Part shown: piece by piece, positions 34,158 through 45,715 of the stretch
How positions within the stretch are numbered: position 1 is the stretch's first letter
How the letters are laid out: each line of letters starts with the position of its first letter
Source of the DNA: Euborellia annulipes
Lineage: Eukaryota; Arthropoda; Insecta; Dermaptera; Anisolabididae
Direction: 5' to 3'
DNA: 64,000 nt
Assembly (NCBI GenBank): GCA_023213315.1
Contig: JAKCPI010000950.1
Span: 124,001 to 188,000, forward strand
Translations under genes and position numbers: made by a program
Notes under the pieces: model-generated
What the model was told of the DNA's origin: nothing
The model's input: only the letters and a program-made list of their open reading frames with translations
Database searches by the model: none

Positions 34158-34904
34158 TCTATTTAGGTCTATTGATTACACAGGGCTACACTGATGCGGC
34201 ATGGGATTTATTAAACAATTTTAGGTAATTTTAGACTACTGAATATGAAAATAATAATATAATATCTTTGTTGAATGGACTCTACTTTTTGAGATAAAGC
34301 CAATCCAATTTAGACCCTAATCATTATCTCTTAAACTTAGAGTATACTATTATATAATCTTAGTTAACGAACACACCAAGTCAAAACAGCTAATAAAAAT
34401 TCATAAGATAATAATATGAAGGCTATTTAGAAGTACTAGTTAGTCTATAGTATTCCTTGTATAGGGCGTCTCTCGCCCCTGCCAATACAACCAAACATAA
34501 TCCGAAGCTCAACGGTTGCCTACGTCTTGTTATGAAGGCGTTCTATTCAAAAGCATCCCTTGTTCAAGATCTTTCTAGGAGGTAATTTATATATTCAACA
34601 TGAAAAATTATTCTTTTTGAGTAAAGCCCGTAGGTTAGTGACCAAAAATTGTGAGTGGAAATTGAGAATGGTTCGCTTCATTAGTGGAAAAAGGTCTTTA
34701 CATTTTAAACAAACATTCTACTGATTTTGTGACTAAATTATCATTAAATTAGGCTATGTCTGAACTCATGAAAAGTTAATAAGTCAATAAAATTCGGGAA
34801 CTCAGGTAAACATGGACAAAAATAAAATATTACCCCACTAAAATGTAGAGAATTTTTTATTATAATTATAGCAAAGTTGTTGTTGTTGTATTTGTAAAAA
34901 TAAA
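34158..34904. other. nothing recognised
   Basis: AT-rich; the open frame at 34744..34947 (minus) has no recognisable content. Confidence 0.4.
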
Positions 34905-34964
34905 GAAAACATGAAATGGAGAAAATAGTCCAGCGACTGCTTTCCACATTAAAATAATTTATTT

Positions 34965-35008
34965 GGCAAATATTTCGGATTGGCTACGCAATCCATCCTC
35001 AGTGCAAC
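34965..35008 (-). ncRNA. hammerhead-like ribozyme, GAAATATT group
   Basis: Minus-strand reading: core CTGAGGA, stem II GGATTG/CAATCC with a six-base loop, then GAAATATT. Here the stem III palindrome is ATAT and the cleavage base would be T. Stem I is short (GCA/TGC). Confidence 0.55.
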
Positions 35009-35161
35009 AAATTATTCATATGCGGAGCGGGTTACAAATGATAAAAATTTGCTAGGAGAAGCCATTCTGTAAATTAGAGAGGACGTTTTTAATAATAGAA
35101 CTTGCGCTCGCCAAGCGGGTCACTGGGAAGGATTATTTTTCGCAAAAGGCATCATATAGAC

Positions 35162-35406
35162 CAGTGGTTTCAAACTTTATGTTACCACGCCTCCCTTAAA
35201 AATATTTAATCGTATGACCCTCCCCTCCCTCCCCCATTTTATAAAATTTTTGAATGCTAAAAAATATAAATTTATAAAAATATTTTTTTATTTATTCTTA
35301 TTTATATTAAAACTAGCAATCATTTGGAAAATTGATCCTGGTGGCAATATTCGCCCTCCCTTAGACTAGTTCGCCTCCCTAGGGAGGGCCTCAGTTGGAA
35401 AAGCTG
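35162..35406. mobile_element. 245-bp hAT-type MITE
   Basis: Perfect 8-bp target duplication ATATAGAC (35154..35161 and 35407..35414), the hAT hallmark. Starts CAGTGGTTTCAAACTT and ends TTGGAAAAGCTG, imperfect termini. The interior is rich in CCTCCC and GAGGG. Inserted between the arms of the HHR palindrome. Confidence 0.85.
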
Positions 35407-35632
35407 ATATAGACCTACTTATAGATATAATTTTTCCCGCAGTGGCTTGCACAATAAAAAGGTCCTCTCTAATTTACAGAATGGCTTCTCAAAGCAAATT
35501 TTTATCATTTGTACCTCACTCCACATATGCATAATTTGATGCACTGGGGATGGATTGCGTAGGCAATCCGAAATATTTGCCAAATAAATTATTTTAATGT
35601 GGAAAGCAACCGCTGGTGTCTATTTTCTCCAA

Positions 35633-37003
35633 AACCTTTAGAATTTGTCTCAGCATACTTCTAAAACATGAAATGTCAAAAAATGTTGATGTCTGAGCGT
35701 GTTCTAAATTTGGAATTTGTAACCATTTAAAAAAGAGAATTTTAATGAAGAAAAATGATATATGAGAATGAAAACTTTCAAATGATAAAAAAAAATACCG
35801 GTATTTATAAGTCAAAGCTTTAAATAGGAAGTGGTGTATGTTCTCCAAGCAAAAAGAAAATCTGAATTTGAATAAGATGAAAAGATAGCTACCATTAAGC
35901 TAAAAAAATTCTTTAGTTATGTAAAAGATGCAAAAGAGATGGACTGCAAAGGGATCACAGAGATTAGATTTAAAAAAAAAAAAAAACAAGTATATTGGAA
36001 AAATGGATGAGAGAGCAATCCATAAAAAAAAATAAATAAAAAATTACAGGAGTAGAAATTAATAAAGAAGTACAAGCAAAAATGTTATTCTTAGCATCAG
36101 ATCACTCTTGGATGTCCGTCATATGTCAATTGGGAGGCCTGAGAAGACGTTGGAACATCTTAAATTTTAAAGAGCCTCAAGCAAAAGACTACAGTTGTAA
36201 CAAAAGCAGAGATCCCTTTGCGGACTGACTCACTATCAATTTTACTATCACCTTAATATGCAAAGTTACATCCTTATTCGATAAATAGTTTTTTTTTTAA
36301 TGATATTTTTCAACATCTGAGGCCATTTAGACCCATCCTTATTGTTGCCAATCAATTGAAAAAAAATAAATAAATATTTTTCGCTTGGCACGAGAAATCG
36401 GGATCCCAGGCACTCTATAAATAGTTGCGGAGAAATATTAATAATAATAAAATTAAAAAAGATAAGATATTTTGTGGTTCTTTTAATTATAATCACAAAA
36501 ATATTTTTTTTAAGTGCGTTAAGATGATTTAGTTCCACTTGGTTTTTTGATCATAACTCCCATATTACTGTACCGATCGCGATGGAATTTTTTTTGCAGA
36601 TATATAATATGCAAAATTCTCCTGTGACGATAGGAATTATCGGTATTCTATTGTCCTAAAATATCTAGTTTTAATCAGGTGACATAGGGGAGGGAACGAT
36701 GTTTGATACCAGCAAAACTCTTAACTCCCTGAGTACGCATATGCCTCTTTATCTTTCTCTATTACGAGTAACAGTTAAAATACGAGTAGAGCAAATGCAG
36801 TATGCATGTGAGAGTATATTGGTGGCCTACCTTTCAAAATAGTTAAATATGTTATATAAATGGACCGTTCATTCATTGACCCTACGCTCTACTATTAACT
36901 CGCAGTTTGCATTACTTTCACCTATTTTCTACATTACTGAATATTTTGAAAAGAAAACTTTTAATAATTCAAGTCGCAGAGCATTCATATAATGCCAAAA
37001 GTT
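35633..37003. other. AT-rich DNA with a SINE tail
   Basis: On the minus strand at about 36295..36430 a SINE end can be read (AATGGCCTCAGATGTTGAAA), an eroded member of the shared-tail group. Nothing else was supported. Confidence 0.45.
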
Positions 37004-37817
37004 AAAAAATCTGGTGTGGCTGGTCGCACAGCACACAACTTCGGTAATCGAAAGTTGTGTTCTGTGCTTGTCACACCAGAGTTTTTGTGTCGACATATAT
37101 TTAGTTTCCGACAGTAGGGTATATTCGAATTTCAAGATATAAATTTTTTTTTTATTTTTTATTTTGTCGGCTGTTCGGTTGTCCCCGATATAAAATTTAT
37201 AAGTATGGGAAAATATTTATATTTTGTTACCATGGCAACAAATCTTTCCTATGAAGTACAAGAGTAAAGTGGTCTTCAGAAGATTTCAATGGTAAAATGA
37301 GAATATACATTTTAAAGAGCATCTAAAAAATAATTGATTTTTGCATTTCAATCAAATCAATTCATTGGAGCGAATTTTGAGAAAATGGAAAAAGTTCACA
37401 TTTTTGTAATTAATTATTTATTAAAAATATAAATACTGTACAACGTTTCGACTACTTATGACGGCTGCAGAATAAGCAGTCAGAACGTTGTACAGTATTT
37501 ATATTTTTAATAAATAATTAATAACAAAATTGTGGTCTATAATTAAAAATTCCACTAATAATAATTTGATCAAAACCTTCTTGTCACGTCCCATGGAGGT
37601 GCCTAACTTAAATATAAAATTTCAACCTCCTAGCTCTTTTCGTTCTTGAGATATTTTGTTCACAGACACACACAGTCAGACCATGTCACGAAAAACACTT
37701 TTTTGGACTCAGGGGACCTCAAAATATGTATATCCATCAAAATCTCGACATCGACTTGACATGAATCCAATACTTTCTCTCTATATATATTAACATATAT
37801 AAGTAAGAGAAAGTAAA
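37004..37817 (+). mobile_element. family A element interrupted by an HHR-type insert
   Basis: Both terminal hairpins are recognisable (5' at 37004..37086 with a shortened apex CTTCGGTAATCG; 3' TACTTTCTCTCTATATATAT ... AAGTAAGAGAAAGTAAA). Body blocks CCATGGCAACAAATC, AGTGGTCTTCAGAAG and CATCGACTTGACATG are present. The expected GAAAAAGTAC stretch is interrupted by the insert at about 37396..37564. Confidence 0.8.
37396..37564. mobile_element. inserted HHR-type inverted repeat, core decayed
   Basis: Arms TAATTATTTATTAAAAATAT and CTGTACAACGTTTCGACTA with their complements; the centre reads GACGGCTGCAGAATAAGCAG. Same family as 1313..1745 and 28085..28390. The sequence AGAACG replaces GAAACG on the plus strand. 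Confidence 0.65.
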
Positions 37818-38399
37818 ACTCAATAGCAAACGAGATATCACAATCAAATCTATTTTTTTTTTTTTTTTCAAATTCAATATATGTACTAAGTAGAAACTCG
37901 ATTATTTGAACGTTATTGCCTAATTACATCCCTACGTAAATAAAAGGTCATTGAGATAATTAATATTCTTAATAAATAACTTTATTATGATTATTTTCTT
38001 TGTCATACATAACTATATAATCTGTCTTGTGTTTATGGTTTTAATGAAAGGAGAAACTTTCCCTTGCGTTAACTCTTTCTTGTTAGACTCGTCCAACCCA
38101 CCTCCCAGATGTACCGGCTAGCGGTTTCCGGTGTTTGCTCTAACTGGAGCACTTACTCACTAGCACCGAGAACAATACAATACAATGCTTTCAAATTAAA
38201 TTCAAAGGCCGTTTGTTATTTGCCAGGAGAGTAGAGTATACAAGACAATTTGTTAACTCGATTAAAACAAAAAAAAAAAAAAATAAATAAAATAATAATA
38301 ATAAGTTAAAAATGTGAGAGGGGTATTAGGTTTAATGTGTCTTTATTTAAATCTCAAAAATTTGGATAAAAATATCAATATTTTCAAGAGGTCTCTGAT
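37818..38399. other. nothing recognised
   Basis: AT-rich; GC-richer patch near 38095..38160 without a recognised feature. Confidence 0.4.
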
Positions 38400-38613
38400 T
38401 TTTACTTTCTTTTACGCTATATATGAAATATATATAGAGAGAAAGTATTGCGATCATGTCAAAAATTAGATGTTGAGATTTTGAAGGATATACACGTTTT
38501 GAGGTCCCTTGAGTCCAAAAAAGTGGGTCCCGCAAGTTGGTCTGTCGATCTGTGTGTAACAATTTTAAGCATGAATGAATTGAGCTACGGGATTGAAATT
38601 TTATTTTTAAGTT
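38400..38613 (-). mobile_element. family A element, 3' end only
   Basis: Minus-strand copy with the 3' hairpin (TTTTACTTTCTTTTACGC side at 38400) and the AAAATCTCAACATCTAATTT block, ending in the body near GGTTGAAATTTTA-type sequence. It abuts an S1 SINE head remnant (38613..38650, minus: AGGGCTTGGTGTAGAGGTTA). Confidence 0.75.
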
Positions 38614-38639
38614 AGCACGCTAACCTCTACACCAAGCCC

Positions 38640-39308
38640 TGAGGGCATTTTTAGGGATTTTTATATACAATAGAGAATTGGAAAAAAAATTTTCAAATGT
38701 GTAAAACGTTCTAAAGGAGACCCTTCAAACAATTTTCAGGGCAAAATTAGAAAATACATTTTCAAGAGGATCCAAAAAAAGTAATTGATTTATGAATTTT
38801 AATCAATATCATTAGAGCCAATTTTGAGAAAATCGAAAAAATTGAAAGTCCATCACTAAAGTGTACTTCAAACAATCTTCACGAAAAATTTTACTGATTT
38901 ACTTTTTAAAGAGCATCTAAAAAATGACTCATTTTTGAATTTTAAACAAAATAGTTGGAGCGAATTTTGAGAAAATCGAAAAAACTGAAAAAGTACTAGT
39001 ACTTTTTGGCCGATTTTGATTAAAAGCTTATTTTCACGCCTCAGGTGGGTGCCTAACTTAAATATAAACTTTCAACCTACTAGCTCATTTTCTTTCATGC
39101 TTAAAATTGAACACACACACACACACACACAGACAGACCATATTGCGAAAACCACTTTTTTGGATTCAGGGGACCTCAAAACGTGTATATCCATAAAAAT
39201 CTAGGCATGGAATTTTTGACATGTATCTCCCAATACTTTCTATATATATTATAATATACACATTACCGGTATGTATATTAACATATACATATAGGTAAGA
39301 GAAAGTAA
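38640..39308 (+). mobile_element. family A element, long-form variant, 5'-truncated
   Basis: The first part (AATAGAGAATTGGAAAAAAA, AACGTTCTAAAGGAGACCC) also occurs in the long copy at 61440..62486, showing that some family A copies carry extra sequence. Then the usual GAGAAAATCGAAAAA blocks (twice), CA repeat at 39113..39131, and the 3' end ...TATAGGTAAGAGAAAGTAAA. Confidence 0.75.
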
Positions 39309-39594
39309 AAATAATTAGATTTAGTGAGTAAAAAGAGACGAAAAAGGAAAACGGGGTCACTGGGTATGAAACGTGATTATTAAAGGTCAAACGGTGTTGT
39401 GTTTGTTTGATTTGAATTTTTTTTTAATTTAAAAATTCGATTAGGCACTCGGCAACCTTTAAATTCTTTCAATCGTTTGAACTTTGATATGATCAAATAA
39501 AGGAATCTATTAATAAGTTGACAATTATTTCCCGTCGTTTCCATCCTTACTAGAGCCTCATTTCTAAAATCTTATTTATTGTAATTACACAATG
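39309..39594. other. nothing recognised
   Basis: AT-rich spacer without a supported feature. Confidence 0.35.
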
Positions 39595-40627
39595 TAGAGG
39601 CGTATATAGAAATTTTTCGGGGGGGGGGGGCGAACTCATTTTTACCCCCCCCCCCCTATATACAAAAATATTTTTTAAATACCGGATATGCCTGAGCTCC
39701 GAGGGGCCCGGCCCTCAAAAAGTTTTAATAAAAAAATACTTATATATTAATATATTTAATTTTTTTTTATTTTTACTTTCTCGTATAGAGAAAGTATTGT
39801 AATCGTAAAAAAATTCGACTTCGAGATTTTGATGTTTCTCCACGGTTTAGACCTCCCTGAGTCCAAAAATACCATTTTGGGCATTATGTCTGTGTGTGCG
39901 TGTGTGAACACGATTGCTTAAAAACCAAAGCAGCTAGATCGATAAAATTTGGTATATGCTCCTTACACTAAAATGTTACACTAAAATGTTAGACTGTTCA
40001 GACTGTCAGAATGTTACACTAAAATTGTAGACTTCTATCAACTTTTGGAGTAAATACGTCCTTGGAAGTAGTACTTTACCTAATAAGTTTTTTCAGAAAT
40101 TTTGAAATTTTCAATTTCTTTGTTATATTATGATAAAATACTCAATTTTAAAAAGTTTTTATTCTTTGACATTTTTCCAAAAGCTGAATAGTTTTTGAAA
40201 TAATCACAGAAGAAAACGACACTTTTCGTATAAAAACTTTTTAAAATTGAGTACTTTATCATAATATAACAAAGAAATTGAAAATTTCGAAATTTCTGAA
40301 AAAACTTATTAGGTAAAGTACTACTTCCAAGGGACGTATTTACTCCAAAAGTTGATAGAAGTCTACAATTTTAGTGTAATAATAATATATACCAAATTTC
40401 ATCAATCTAGCTGCTTTGGTTTTTAAGCAATCGTGTTCACACACACACCCAGACGTAATAATCAAAAAGAATATACGAGAAAGTCTCGGGGAAGTCATTC
40501 CCCATATTTTTTATTTATGTGACGCATTTTTTCTAACAAAAATATAGATAATGGCCCGTATAAGTACATATAGATTCGTAAAATTTCAGGGGGGCCCTTT
40601 CGCCCCCCCCCCTTATATACGCCCCTG
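39595..40627. mobile_element. 1.03-kb hAT-type element with a nested palindrome
   Basis: Ends TAGAGGCGTATATAGAAA and ATATACGCCCCTG are inverted, and the flanking octamers ACACAATG (39587..39594) and ATACAATG (40628..40635) agree at 7 of 8 positions. Long G and C runs lie just inside both ends. A similar right end is at about 44745..44793. No transposase frame. The middle is taken by the palindrome at 39771..40485. Confidence 0.75.
39771..40485. repeat. palindrome distantly related to family A
   Basis: The left end TTTTTACTTTCTCGTATAGA and GAAAGTATTGTAATCG resembles an inverted family A 3' end. Arms of about 215-260 bases (from AACACGATTGCTTAAAAACC to AATTTTAAAAAGTTTTTAT, and complements) surround a centre of about 70 bases near 40165..40230. 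Part of the left arm has an extra duplication around TGTTACACTAAAATGTTA. Non-coding. Confidence 0.7.
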
Positions 40628-40635
40628 ATACAATG

Positions 40636-41049
40636 CGATCATGATTTTACAGACCTAAAAAGTAGTTGGACCACTATAATGCAAGACAAAAAATATAAAA
40701 AACCTTCCATACATGAGACAGTAAGGGGTGTGTTCAATCATATGTCCCAGAGGTAGAGAGGAGGGATGAGTAGAGAGCCCTTTGGTCAGAAAAATATATT
40801 CTGAATGGCCACTGCGTATCCATTTGCCCTTCACTACAAATTTCGCCCCCTTCCCCCCTCCCCCCTCTCGTTTAACAAATTTAAAAGGTATTTTAAAAAA
40901 AATGAGAAAAATAATAACAAAAATGAGACCGTGTATAACATCAAATCATGATGTTTTTAATTATAGAAAGTTGACTTGATAAATTAAATAATAAATTAAC
41001 CAGAGAGAGGTTGATAAGATATGATTGAGAAAAAAATTTCTAATATTAT
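40636..41049. other. nothing recognised
   Basis: AT-rich, with a C-rich stretch near 40848..40866. No supported feature. Confidence 0.35.
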
Positions 41050-41220
41050 CTGTAGGCAAGGAGATCGAAGTAAACAAGCAATGCTAAGCCGCGTTTAACA
41101 TCTGGATGGGTGGCCCAGATGAAGTACGCCCACTGAAAGGCATCGATAAAAAACATAATATATGGATATATTTGGTTATAGCAGCAGAAAAGACTCAAAA
41201 TATAAAAAAAAAAATAGTTT
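41050..41220 (+). mobile_element. 5S rRNA-headed SINE
   Basis: GATCGAAGTAAACAAGCAAT, then CATCTGGATGGGTGGCCC, is the clearest 5S rRNA-like promoter of this family (5S has GGATGGGTGACC). A decayed tail (TTATAGCAGCAGAAAAGACT) and poly-A follow. Confidence 0.7.
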
Positions 41221-41730
41221 AAACATATGGCGACAAAATAAACAGTTTTAAAGACCAAGAAAGTGATTATGAAATGATTTGCTTTGCTGACAAATTAATT
41301 ATTCATATCAAGAATCATGTTTTCTTGCACATATGAAATAATTAATGTTAATAGCATATTCATATTTTTTTTTTTTTCAATGATAACTTTCTATGCTCTG
41401 ATAAACGAAAAAGAAAAGTAACAATTCATTTTCTAACCAAATAGAGGAGAAAATATTGATAAATAAAGAAAATATTGAAAAATGACATGGTTTAGTTATA
41501 ATTGGCAGCCAGGAGATTAAAAATAAAAAAAATCTTTTGAATCAGAGAGCCAAGGAAGCAAGTATATTATAATTTTCATTGTCTAAGGAGACACTAGAGG
41601 GTCCAAAAAAAAATCAGAAGGTGAAATATCAATAATAATGAAACCTTAGAAATAATAAGACGCTAAATTTTTTTAAGTAAACCAACTTCAGCAACACCAC
41701 TTAAGGAGAATAATGAAACCCTTTAAGAAA

Positions 41731-41778
41731 AATACTTTCTATATATTTCATCTATAGGGTAAGAAAAAGTAAAAATAC
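41731..41778 (+). mobile_element. family A 3' hairpin relic
   Basis: ATACTTTCTATATATTTC ... TATAGGGTAAGAAAAAGTAA, the terminal hairpin alone. Confidence 0.6.
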
Positions 41779-41785
41779 GATCTAT

Positions 41786-41985
41786 TGCAATAGTATTGAG
41801 AATAAAGCCCGGAAGTTAGGCAGCCCAAATGGCAGCTGGTCTGTCTAAGAAATATCTTTTTCAAAGCAGGCCATCGTCCTTTATTACCATAAAAATTTAT
41901 CTTTTTAATATATTAGTGAACGTGTACCATTTGGGCTGCCTAACTGCCGGGCTTTATTCTCAATACTATTGCAATAGATGGTACA
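41786..41985. repeat. 200-bp fold-back element
   Basis: ATTGCAATAGTATTGAGAAT and AAAGCCCGG..AGTTAGGCAG at the left return in inverted order at 41927..41981, about 48 bases per arm with one or two differences. Contains the TTAGGCAGCCCAAATGG motif related to the small hairpin repeats. Confidence 0.65.
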
Positions 41986-43201
41986 TTAAACAATTTATAG
42001 TTTTTGTTTAGTAGATCTTCTACATACTGATAGTTCGTTTGATGATGGTTTAATCTAAAAACTGAAACGCCGACAAAAATGAGGTCATTATATATATACA
42101 GAATATGTAATACGTATATGAGTGACAAAGTTAAACCAAATGCATTTTCGCATGTGATTATTTCACTGTTTTTATTAAAAGATTTCCATCAAACTTTGTT
42201 GGAATTCTTTTAAACATTTTAACCCCCTTAGTTAACATAACAATTTTTCCATTATTTAAAATTTGATATTCTTACTGTTATTGGAGAACTATTAGAGCAC
42301 AAAAAGCATATGATTCAGATTTTTTAATTAATAATATACAAAGGAATATTTAAACAATTTGTGAATTTGTGAATAGGTGAGATCAAACATCGGGCATTTT
42401 GACAATCGAACTTTCAAAATATAAGTGTTCAGAACAAGACTAAGGTCCGAAATCGGTTCATTCCATTTAATTTTATTGTAAACATGTGATGGAACGCTGA
42501 ATATTTGATAATAAGTAGAGTGAAAAGCAAAATATTTCTTTGCTAAAATGATATATCAAGTCTTTGATAATATCTTTGAAGCCGGAAATGTTGACATTTT
42601 TAAAAAGGAAACAAATACATTTTCTTTATGGCTTTTATTTAATTAGCAAAAGAAAAAATCGGGGAGAGCTTCCAACCATTTTCTCTAATAATTAGTTTTT
42701 AAAAAACTGTTTTCATAATATGACAAACAATCACAAGTACCGGTCGAATTTATTCCAAAATATAGACCTAAAAATTATGTGTAAAACCACATATTAAATT
42801 TTATCGATCATACTGTAGGTTTTTGAGATATCGTGTTCACACCCAGACCTATACAGACATAATTCCAAAAATTGTATGTTTAAAAACAAAATTACGGGGT
42901 CGAATCTTTTGACAATCACATTAGTTTAGAAGAAAAATAAAAATACCTGTAAATGGAAATATAGTTCTAAAAAAGGAGATAGACAAAGAAAAAAATGATA
43001 GTTTTGTTCCAAATAAAAGACAAAAGACTGTGATGCTCACACCTGGTGAGCGATAGGCGAACACATGCTACCTGAGCTAATACTGGAATTTCTTCTGCTA
43101 AACTCCTCTCAAATCAAATTTATTATAACTATTCCTACTAACCTCAGATGATGATAATAATAAAGTAAATGTTAAATTAATGATTGAGACGTCAAACTTA
43201 C
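41986..43201 (-). other. start of mannosidase intron 1, otherwise unassigned
   Basis: Begins at the donor 43201/43200. A decayed hammerhead-like TTGATGATGG ... CTGAAACGCC lies near 42030..42075, and a tRNA-like A-box stretch (TTAGCTCAGGTAGCATGTG) on the minus strand at about 43030..43080. I found no second mannosidase exon here or further left. Confidence 0.5.
43196..43201 (-). promoter_or_regulatory. MAN1A: splice donor, mannosidase exon 1
   Basis: GAA|GTAAGT on the minus strand matches the metazoan donor consensus exactly at positions +1 to +6 and keeps codon phase 0. It explains why the open frame runs nine codons past the end of family similarity. Confidence 0.9.
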
Positions 43202-43807
43202 TTCTTTAATCTTGTCCCTTTTAGCTCTGACAACCGGATCCCGATCGGCGCCTTCGTTGACATCTGGAATCCGAAGTCCTGCTTTCGGCGGGATGATCAC
43301 AAGTGGAATATCCAAAGGAGTTTCATCGGCCCGTTTTTGTTTTTCAAATAAACTAGGCACAGCGCTTGTTGAACTATGTACACGAATTAAACCAATATCT
43401 GGACGTTGTAACACTTTCATACGCTGTCTATCCATCTCAACATCCTGTTCAATTTTCGCTTGTAATTTCGCTTTATCGATAATATGATGCGGATCGGGCT
43501 GTCCGATTAAATCGTGTCGTTCGGTATCTAGAGACGATCCGTGTGGGGGTGCGGGAATTAATAATTCCGGTCCAGCTTTTTGCATATGCATATACACGTT
43601 ATAGACACTGTTCTGTGTCTGACCTCGCAGTTCGGGTAGGAAGAAAAACGCGCCGAAACAAACGACACCGAAGGTGAGTAAAACAAGTACGATGAGGTAT
43701 TTCTCACGGGGTCGGAAGGCACGGCGAGTAAGCGCACCCCCGGGGACAGGTACCCCATTTACGAAACGCTGGTGCGTCGGCAGCAAGCCGCTGCCTGACG
43801 CAGCCAT
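43202..43807 (-). CDS. MAN1A: mannosyl-oligosaccharide alpha-1,2-mannosidase IA, first coding exon
   Basis: Class I (GH47) alpha-1,2-mannosidases of the Golgi trim mannose from Man8-9 N-glycans. This exon codes for the N-terminal 202 residues: a short cytosolic part with the arthropod-typical QRFVNGVPVPG and RRAFRPREKY, one membrane segment at about residues 37-57 (IVLVLLTFGVVCFGAFFF), then the luminal stem with SVYNVYMHMQKAGPELLIP and a charged region near residues 110-135. This is the type II membrane topology of the family. The catalytic domain would start in the next exon (families continue KEMMKHAW), which is not in the window. The exon ends after codon 202 (phase 0) at the donor GTAAGT (43201..43196); the nine residues beyond it in the open frame are intronic. 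Start: the first ATG, in the context GACGATGG, preceded by a (GAC)n run. Identification is from recalled family similarity; I am very sure of the family, less of the exact paralogue. Confidence 0.92.
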
Positions 43808-43909
43808 CGTCGTCGTCGTCTACCGCGAACTTGCAACACTTTAAATTAAATCAATCACTTAAAAACACTTATTTATTTATTTAACTAAATCATTCCAGGG
43901 GAGAGAATT

Positions 43910-43930
43910 TCAACGGAGCCTTCCCATCAT
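43910..43930 (-). promoter_or_regulatory. possible upstream ORF in the mannosidase leader
   Basis: ATG ATG GGA AGG CTC CGT TGA lies about 100 bases upstream of the start codon. If transcription begins above it, this six-residue uORF could reduce translation. The transcript start is not known, so this is an inference. Confidence 0.35.
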
Positions 43931-44336
43931 GAGACTAGACTGTTCGTGTCAGATCAGCGTTCGCGTTACCAACTTAGAAATACAAAAAAAAGTTAACTCA
44001 CTATAATATTACTTTCTCATTACTTAAGTATCAACAAATATAAATCTTTTTTTAAATTAAATTAAAAGATATTAGTCAAATTATTAATTAATTTTTACGG
44101 TTAGTTGCCAACACTGCAGTATTATTGTCATAATAATATTCAATTTTATTCAAAATAATTAGAAAATTATTAAAATTTGAAAATATTTTAATTTTATAAT
44201 TCTTATTAATATAAATATATATAATTTTACTAATTTTTATCTTAAAATTCAATGTAAAAAATATTTGGCGGTAATATTCAAATATGATTATTTTATGATA
44301 GGTAATGATTATAATTAATCTTCTTTTTAAATATGT
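43931..44336. other. upstream region of the mannosidase gene
   Basis: 43931..43980 is GC-richer (GTTCGTGTCAGATCAGCG) and may contain the promoter; no TATA box could be placed with confidence. The remainder is AT-rich. Confidence 0.35.
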
Positions 44337-44793
44337 ACCGGGGGGGCCGCCGGGCCGGGGGGGGGGGGATTATCAATAAAATATTAATTTTTTTGTCTAT
44401 TCGAATAAAAAAATTTAAATTCAGTTTGTGAATGTCGATTAAATCTTAAAAAATACTTATACGAATTTTTTTTTTTTCTTTAAACACTCACTCATATTCA
44501 CACACACATGCAGAGGCTTTTCGGAACCCCCGGGGGCCCCCCCCCCCCCCGGGGGGGCGTTCAGGACCCCCCCCCCGAAATTTCCCAAACACATATACAT
44601 ATATAGGGATATACGGACATCAGCGCAACAAATTTTTCCGCAGGATGGAAATCTATGGTTCCGCAAAAGAAAAAAATGTTCCGCAAAAAATTTCGTGTGA
44701 AAAAAAATTTAGTTTCTTAAAAAAAAATTTTCCACAGAAAAATTTTTGAGTTCGCGCCCCCTCCCCCGAAAAAAATTTCTATATACGCCCCTG
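44337..44793. repeat. G/C-run cluster with hAT-like end and SINE tail
   Basis: Long G and C runs at 44340..44370 and 44526..44576. Between them a minus-strand S1 SINE tail (44461..44528: TTCCGAAAAGCCTCTGCATG). The right end AAATTTCTATATACGCCCCT at 44774..44793 matches the right end of the hAT-type element at 39595..40627. The left end is not clear, so this is a broken relative. Confidence 0.5.
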
Positions 44794-45715
44794 ATATAGA
44801 TAGATTTGGAAAAGTTCATGGCTCGCTAAAAGTTTAAGATAATCAGGGATACTTGAAAAAAAGCCTCAATGAGCCGGAGATAATCAAAAGGGCTAAAAAA
44901 ATAAAAATAAAAAGGATAAAAGATTGAACATTTTCTTAAATGCTTTTAATGTGAAATATAAAAATTATTTATTTTATCAATATAAAAAGAAATTATAGTT
45001 TAATAAAATATTTCGAATAACAAAATATTCTTGTAAAATACATCATAAAAAATATAATAAATAATCTTGCAAATATATTGTAAAATTTTTGGACGGTATG
45101 TTACGTGGAAAGTGTTTTAAATATTATATTTTTTTTGATTATAATAACATTTGTTCTGTGCATAAAAATTGATATAAAATTATAAATAAATAGTTGAGTG
45201 CGAAATGATCACAACAAAGAAAATCATCATATTTATTTTTATCACAATTTAAAAAAGATCTCTTAATCTTTGTATATATATATTATATATATAATATATA
45301 TATAATGACTAGATGATGACTGATTTGTATTTTGTATTCTAATATCACATGTTCAAAAGATATTGAAAAAATTTGTTAAGAACCTGTAAATAATAAGAAC
45401 ACATTAATTATAAGAATTAAATTAAATATAGTAAAACAAAAGCAATTTAACTTAAAATACGCATTCAGGAAATCATTAAAATTTCACGAAAGAAAATGTT
45501 TGATTAATTCTTGCATGGAGGTTTAAGTATTGGGAAAAGGTAATAGGAGCATCTGAAATTAAAGAAACTATTTTTAAAAAATCATATTAATAAAATTATT
45601 TAAATATAGATAAATAAAAATAATTTGAGCAAATAAAAGGTGTTCCTGTAAAACGAGATATTTTAAATTTTTCTCCATTTCTCTTACATCAAAAACGATT
45701 TTGCGAAGATAAGTT
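44794..45715. other. AT-rich DNA, nothing recognised
   Basis: Includes a palindromic TA-run at 45274..45306. No gene or repeat family. Confidence 0.4.

Larger units (their letters stand above)
34905..35632. mobile_element. HHR-bearing palindrome, arms about 180 bp
   Basis: Left arm 34905..35085 and right arm about 35458..35632 are inverted copies (AATTTACAGAATGGCTTCTC, ATTTTTATCATTTGTA, CAATCCGAAATATTTGCCAA). The minus-strand hammerhead-like motif at 34965..35008 is in the left arm; its plus-strand sister at about 35541..35582 has CTGGGGA, an altered core. The central gap contains a separate hAT-type insertion. Confidence 0.8.
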
